NCBI GenBank assembly: GCA_015657395.1
Contig: JADLKI010000008.1
Coordinates: forward strand, 328,833-346,882
Direction of reading: 5' to 3'
Source of the DNA: Spirochaetales bacterium
GTDB taxonomy: Bacteria > Spirochaetota > Spirochaetia > Treponematales > Rectinemataceae
Length of the DNA stretch: 18,050 nucleotides
Shown here piece after piece: positions 14,917-18,050 of this stretch; the first letter of the stretch is position 1, and every line of letters starts with the position of its first letter. A model generated the notes under the pieces. That model saw only the letters and a list, made by a program, of their open reading frames with translations, did not search any database and had not been told where the DNA came from. The position numbers were made by a program, and so were the translations under genes.

Positions 14917-16275
14917 TCATTCCTGGGCGAAGTCGGTGAAGTATTTTGAGGAGAACACGATATCGGCCGCCGCGTCAAGTGCCCCCAACTCGGAGGCCAG
15001 GTCGAGCACTGTGTAGCGTCGGCGTATGAGGGAAGCAATTTTTAGACTTTTTATGCAGTCGCTACGGGATAACCCGATTTGCCCCGGCTCCGTGGGGCAG
15101 GATGCATCACTGAAAGCTTTTTTCAAGTCAGGGAAGACCGGGATTTGCCGGACAACTTTCTTTGCAAGTTCCGGCCATACCTGCCGTGCCCGCTCCGCCC
15201 TCGAGTGAAGCTCGAGTTCGGAAGGGGTCTTCGCGGCGATTGTGTCCACGATCTTCGTCTTCAGCGGTCCTTCTGCCTCCAACAGATCGGCGATGCCCAA
15301 GCGGTAGCGCAGCAGATCCTCATGCGGGGAGAATCCGTTCTGCTCAATAAAGGCCCGCAGGACACCTTTCTCTCCAAAAAGTTCGCTCATGAAGGCCGAA
15401 GAGATGAGGGATCCGACAGCTACCTTGAAGCCGTGCGAAAATGCTTCCATGTCTCCTGAACAATGCAACATTTCCCAGGTGTGCGAGAGGAGATGCTCAG
15501 TTCCCGACGCGGGCCTCGAGTCCTTGTACCGCTGTATGGCGAGGCCGGTGGAGATCAGCCCTTTGTAGAGAATGCTGATGGCCTCCGGCGAACCTTCGTG
15601 GATTTCCTTTCCCCGCGGGAACAGCGCCACTGCGGCGTCCTGGGCAAGTTTCCAGACATCGGGATCGATTGCTTCTATCCCCATGGCATCGGCAATAATC
15701 CAATCGGCTCCCCCCAACAGTTTGGCCATGATGTCGCCGTATCCCGAGGCTATCAGTCCGACAGGCGCGTTGACGATGATGTCCTCGTCCGCAACCACGC
15801 AGAGGGGAGGAGGGCACTCGAGTGTCGTCTTGAAACCTTCGACTGTTATAGCCGCTCCGAAGGAGGTGAATCCGTCAACCGATGGGGCGGTGGGGATACA
15901 TACGTACCGGATACTGTTTTCGAACGAGGCTCGCTTTACGAGATCGTTGATTGTTCCCGATCCTAAGGCGACGGGGATTGCGCCCGCGGTAGCCAGCATC
16001 GCAGAGATATTCGCCAGAAGTGTGTCCGCTGCGTAGGGAGGGGGAAATGAAGGCAGGACATAGAGTGCCGTGCCGGGCTCGTGTTCAAAAAAGTTCGCAA
16101 AGCGATTTCCTACCGCCTTCCATATTGTCCCATCGGTGATGATCAAGTAAGGACCATGGCCGAACAAAGGCTCTAAAATACTATGCAGCCGGTCGAGGAT
16201 GCCGCGGTCGTAGAGGTTGACGGCGGTATCGAGTTGTTCCTCAGATGGCAATGTGTGTGTTTTTGTTCGTTTCAC
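14917..16275 (-). CDS. Glycerol-1-phosphate dehydrogenase-like enzyme (EgsA/AraM-type, Fe-ADH_2 family)
   Basis: NAD(P)-dependent metal dehydrogenase of the sn-glycerol-1-phosphate dehydrogenase family, which interconverts dihydroxyacetone phosphate and glycerol 1-phosphate. The nucleotide-binding block is ALGSGTINDLVK (around residues 104-114), followed by the family signature IPTAPSVDGFTSFGAAI. Candidate metal ligands are Asp181 (GYGDIMAK), His261 (SGTEHLLSHTWEM) and His281 (SHGFKVAVGSL). Its 452 residues exceed archaeal EgsA and fit the longer bacterial AraM-like group. The start is GTG 16275; the predicted promoter puts transcription start almost exactly on that GTG, so the message may be leaderless. 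It heads the operon with a DeoR regulator and faces an ABC importer. A catabolic role on an imported phosphorylated polyol is inferred; a related phosphosugar could be the true substrate. Confidence 0.85.
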   Translation of the reverse strand: MKRTKTHTLPSEEQLDTAVNLYDRGILDRLHSILEPLFGHGPYLIITDGTIWKAVGNRFANFFEHEPGTALYVLPSFPPPYAADTLLANISAMLATAGAIPVALGSGTINDLVKRASFENSIRYVCIPTAPSVDGFTSFGAAITVEGFKTTLECPPPLCVVADEDIIVNAPVGLIASGYGDIMAKLLGGADWIIADAMGIEAIDPDVWKLAQDAAVALFPRGKEIHEGSPEAISILYKGLISTGLAIQRYKDSRPASGTEHLLSHTWEMLHCSGDMEAFSHGFKVAVGSLISSAFMSELFGEKGVLRAFIEQNGFSPHEDLLRYRLGIADLLEAEGPLKTKIVDTIAAKTPSELELHSRAERARQVWPELAKKVVRQIPVFPDLKKAFSDASCPTEPGQIGLSRSDCIKSLKIASLIRRRYTVLDLASELGALDAAADIVFSSKYFTDFAQE

Positions 16276-16281
16276 GAGGCC

Positions 16282-16309
16282 ATTATAGAGCTAATGTTAG
16301 TTAAGTCAA
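16282..16309 (-). promoter_or_regulatory. Sigma-70-like promoter for the dehydrogenase-deoR operon
   Basis: On the minus strand, TTGACT (16309-16304), a 16-nt spacer and a perfect TATAAT (16287-16282). The spacer contains the octamer TAACATTA (16299-16292), which recurs 43 bp away inside the divergent operator candidate. Only six bases separate the -10 box from the GTG start at 16275. Confidence 0.65.
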
Positions 16310-16327
16310 GTAAAATAACACAAAAAG

Positions 16328-16351
16328 AACATTTTAATGTTAAAAAATGTT
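16328..16351. promoter_or_regulatory. Operator candidate (inverted repeat) for the DeoR-type regulator
   Basis: Perfect 8-bp arms AACATTTT (16328-16335) and AAAATGTT (16344-16351) around an 8-nt AT spacer. The right arm runs into the -35 box of the + strand promoter, a position suited to repression. The octamer TAATGTTA at 16335-16342 also occurs at 16292-16299 in the spacer of the opposite promoter, 43 bp or about four helical turns away, suggesting paired or looped binding. Assignment to the neighbouring DeoR protein is inference. Confidence 0.5.
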
Positions 16352-16378
16352 TGACTTTTTGGTGATCAATGATATGAT
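16351..16378 (+). promoter_or_regulatory. Sigma-70-like promoter for the COG1840-type importer
   Basis: TTGACT (16351-16356), a 16-nt spacer and TATGAT (16373-16378). The predicted transcript start is near 16385, giving a leader of about 50 nt before ATG 16434, which is preceded by AAAGGAG at 16419-16425. The same -35 hexamer and spacer length are used by the divergent promoter. Confidence 0.65.
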
Positions 16379-16433
16379 ATGCGAGATAGCACGTGTATGC
16401 GTGGCAAAGTTGAAATCTAAAGGAGCAAATGAC

Positions 16434-17453
16434 ATGAAACGGCGCTTGACATTGATGGTGGCGTTGGCAGCTCTCACCATGGCCGCGTTCGGTGCCCCCA
16501 ACGATCTGGGCAAATCGCTGGTTCTCTACTCGACAATGACCGAGAACGATATAAACAACCTTCTTACTGGATTCAACAAGAAATATCCGGAGATTAAGGT
16601 CGAAGTGGTCAACGGCTCGGCGGGCGAACTCGTCGCCAGAATCAGGGCAGAAAAGAACAATCCCCAGGGAGACCTGATGTGGGGCGGATTGGCCAACAGC
16701 GACGGGGACGAGAACAGTGACATCTTCGAGCACTGGCTTTCCGACTACGAAAACGAGGTCATGAGTGACTATAGGTCGAACAACGGCTTCTATAGCCTTG
16801 ACCATCTTTCCACGCCGGTCTTATGCATAAATACCGATCTCGAAAAGAAGCTCGGTCTCAAAATCACGGGATACGCGGACCTCTTGAATCCTGCGCTCAA
16901 GGGAAAGATCGTCTTCTCCGATCCCAACTCTTCCTCTGCAGCATGGAACAATCTCAGCAACATCATGGCCGTGTTCGGCTACGACAGCAAGGAATCCTGG
17001 GACTACATCCAGGCGCTCATGAAGAACGGACTCGTCATCTCGACATCCTCCTCTGTTTGTTTCAAGAGTGTCCAGTCCGGAGAGTATGTCGTCGGTCTGA
17101 CCTACGAGGATGGAGCCTCAACGCTTCTCAAGTCCGGCGCGAAGAACATTCGTATGGTCTATCCGAAGGAGGGCGTCTCTGCCTCCGCGTTTGGGTGTGC
17201 CATCATAAAGGGAGCTTCCCACATGAACGCGGCGAAGGCCATGGTCAATTATCTGATGAGCGCGGAGGGGCAATCTGTCCTGGGCAATGTCGGTACCATC
17301 AGATTTACGAACCCGAAAGCAAAGTACAGCGTAACCTATTTGCCTCCCACCTCAGAGATCAAATGGATCAAGCGCGATGTGAACTGGCTCATCAAGAATA
17401 AAGAAATGGTCTTGGAGAAGTGGAACAAACTGTTCGCTTCCATCCATGGTTGA
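16434..17453 (+). CDS. ABC transporter periplasmic binding protein, COG1840 (FbpA/AfuA/PhnS-like)
   Basis: Periplasmic receptor of an importer in the iron(III)/sugar-phosphate/aminoethylphosphonate group. The ATG at 16434 follows AAAGGAG and starts a signal peptide (MKRRLTLMVALAALTMAAFG) with likely cleavage after FGA. The mature N-terminus KSLVLYSTMTENDINNLLTG, followed by FNKKYPEIKVEVVNGSAGEL, is the family's usual opening (VYS, then VE-V--G--GEL--RI-AEK). PQGDLMWGGLANS, LLNPALKGKIVFSDPNSSSA and GLTYEDGASTLLKSGAKNIR are further family blocks. The Tyr pair used by iron-binding FbpA proteins is not evident, so an organic, possibly phosphorylated ligand is more likely. Length 339 residues is normal. 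The gene diverges from the dehydrogenase-deoR operon and precedes an ATPase gene, so ligand and enzyme substrate may be the same compound; this is inference. Confidence 0.88.
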   Translation: MKRRLTLMVALAALTMAAFGAPNDLGKSLVLYSTMTENDINNLLTGFNKKYPEIKVEVVNGSAGELVARIRAEKNNPQGDLMWGGLANSDGDENSDIFEHWLSDYENEVMSDYRSNNGFYSLDHLSTPVLCINTDLEKKLGLKITGYADLLNPALKGKIVFSDPNSSSAAWNNLSNIMAVFGYDSKESWDYIQALMKNGLVISTSSSVCFKSVQSGEYVVGLTYEDGASTLLKSGAKNIRMVYPKEGVSASAFGCAIIKGASHMNAAKAMVNYLMSAEGQSVLGNVGTIRFTNPKAKYSVTYLPPTSEIKWIKRDVNWLIKNKEMVLEKWNKLFASIHG

Positions 17454-17456
17454 CGT

Positions 17457-17623
17457 AGAGATGGTTCTCTGACTTTTTATATTGAAGAGAGAGGATCCCG
17501 CGGACGTGCACGGCAAGGCCGTGACGGCGCTCGAGATCCTCTCTCATAGCATTATTTCTCTCATGCCCAGCATGATGTAATTCGCAGCGATCGCCCGCCG
17601 AAAGGAAGGCGGTCGCGTAGTTC
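17457..17623 (+). other. Stem-loop cluster between binding-protein and ATPase genes
   Basis: Several hairpins lie in this gap. A small one, AGAGA-TGGT-TCTCT (17457-17470), is followed by TTTTT at 17474-17478. A large one has perfect 11-bp arms GAGAGAGGATC (17487-17497) and GATCCTCTCTC (17535-17545) and encloses an inner hairpin, CACGGC-AAG-GCCGTG (17509-17523). A third is CATGC-CCA-GCATG (17562-17574). They probably set the ratio of binding protein to the downstream subunits by partial termination or mRNA protection. No gene is seen here. Confidence 0.6.
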
Positions 17624-17640
17624 GAGAGGAAGAGGCAGTT

Positions 17641-18050
17641 GTGAGTGTGAACATTTCTGTGCGGCACGCTTTCAAGAAGTTTGGTGATAATACAATCATT
17701 CCTGATCTGAGCCTGGAAATCAAAGAAGGGGAATTTTTGACCCTGCTCGGTCCTTCCGGGTGCGGCAAAACGACGTTCCTCCGAATGATAGCGGGGTTCA
17801 CGCCCATCGATGGCGGCGATTTCTATTTTGGTGACCAGAAAATCAACGAACTTGATCCCGCGAAGCGGAATATCGGCATGGTATTTCAGAATTACGCGAT
17901 CTTCCCTCACCTGTCAGTACGGAAAAACGTAGAATTTGGCCTGAAAAACCAAAGGCTTTCGAAGACCGAAATAAAGCGGCGGACCGATGAATTCCTCAAA
18001 TTGATGCAGATGGACATGCTCGCGGACCGGATGCCGGACAAACTTTCAGG
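17641..18050 (+). CDS. ABC transporter ATPase, FbpC/PotA type (3' end outside window)
   Basis: Cytoplasmic ATPase of the importer whose receptor gene lies just upstream. GTG 17641 has AGAGG five bases before it; GTG 17647 is a possible alternative. The reading frame gives SVNISVRHAFKKFGDNTIIP, then LSLEIKEGEFLTLLGPSGCGKTT with Walker A at residues 37-45, FLRMIAGFTPIDGGDFYFGD, and the Q-loop in NIGMVFQNYAIFPHLSV. It runs off the window in the middle of the signature motif (DKLSG), so Walker B and the C-terminal domain are not visible. The sequence groups with COG3842-type ATPases for iron, polyamines, sugar phosphates or phosphonates. Permease genes are expected downstream. It differs clearly from the MalK-type ATPase at 680-1780. 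Confidence 0.92.
   Translation, partial: MSVNISVRHAFKKFGDNTIIPDLSLEIKEGEFLTLLGPSGCGKTTFLRMIAGFTPIDGGDFYFGDQKINELDPAKRNIGMVFQNYAIFPHLSVRKNVEFGLKNQRLSKTEIKRRTDEFLKLMQMDMLADRMPDKLS

Noticed and set aside
1..18050. CRISPR arrays, tRNA or rRNA genes, transposases, phage integrases.
   Set aside because: Read through by eye on both strands; no regularly spaced repeats, tRNA-like cloverleaf ends or recombinase motifs were seen.

Overview
The window is a gene-dense, GC-rich bacterial accessory and transport region. Its solute-binding proteins carry ordinary signal-peptidase-I type signal peptides with no clear lipobox, which suggests a diderm. The mixture of many ABC importers, a GH13_18 phosphorylase, a GH63 hydrolase and a glycerol-1-phosphate-dehydrogenase-like enzyme would fit a fermentative spirochaete-like organism. 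That assignment is tentative, because no rRNA or marker gene is present. TGA, TAA and TAG are all used as ordinary stops.

Region 1 (1-4868, + strand) is a tight operon: the tail of a MalG-type sugar permease, a MalK/UgpC-type ATPase, a GH63 glycosidase of the mannosyl-/glucosylglycerate hydrolase type, and a GH13_18 sucrose/glucosylglycerate-phosphorylase-type enzyme. I read it as uptake and breakdown of glucosylglycerate or a similar glycoside. Both a hydrolytic and a phosphorolytic route are encoded side by side.

Region 2 (about 4851-6751) is a visibly AT-richer island holding two secreted-protein genes, both broken. The first is a YkuD/DUF2778-like protein with an in-frame TGA inside its signal peptide. 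The second is an unrecognised exported protein with a frameshift. A 23-bp near-perfect direct repeat brackets the island, and its left copy forms the last codons of the phosphorylase gene.

Region 3 (about 6785-12602, + strand) is a complete peptide/nickel-type ABC importer: binding protein, two permeases and two ATPases. A possible leader ORF with a strong hairpin lies in front of it, and a stem-loop sits between the binding-protein gene and the permeases. A convergent, promoter-equipped cytoplasmic serine hydrolase of the beta-lactamase/esterase fold follows (12628-14028, - strand).

Region 4 (14109-18050) is a divergent regulon. On the - strand are a glycerol-1-phosphate-dehydrogenase-like enzyme and a DeoR-family repressor. 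On the + strand are a COG1840-type periplasmic binding protein and the start of its ABC ATPase. Between them lie two well-formed sigma-70-type promoters and an inverted repeat that is a good operator candidate. The simplest model is DeoR-controlled import and oxidation of a phosphorylated polyol or sugar. Substrates in all regions are inferred, not shown.
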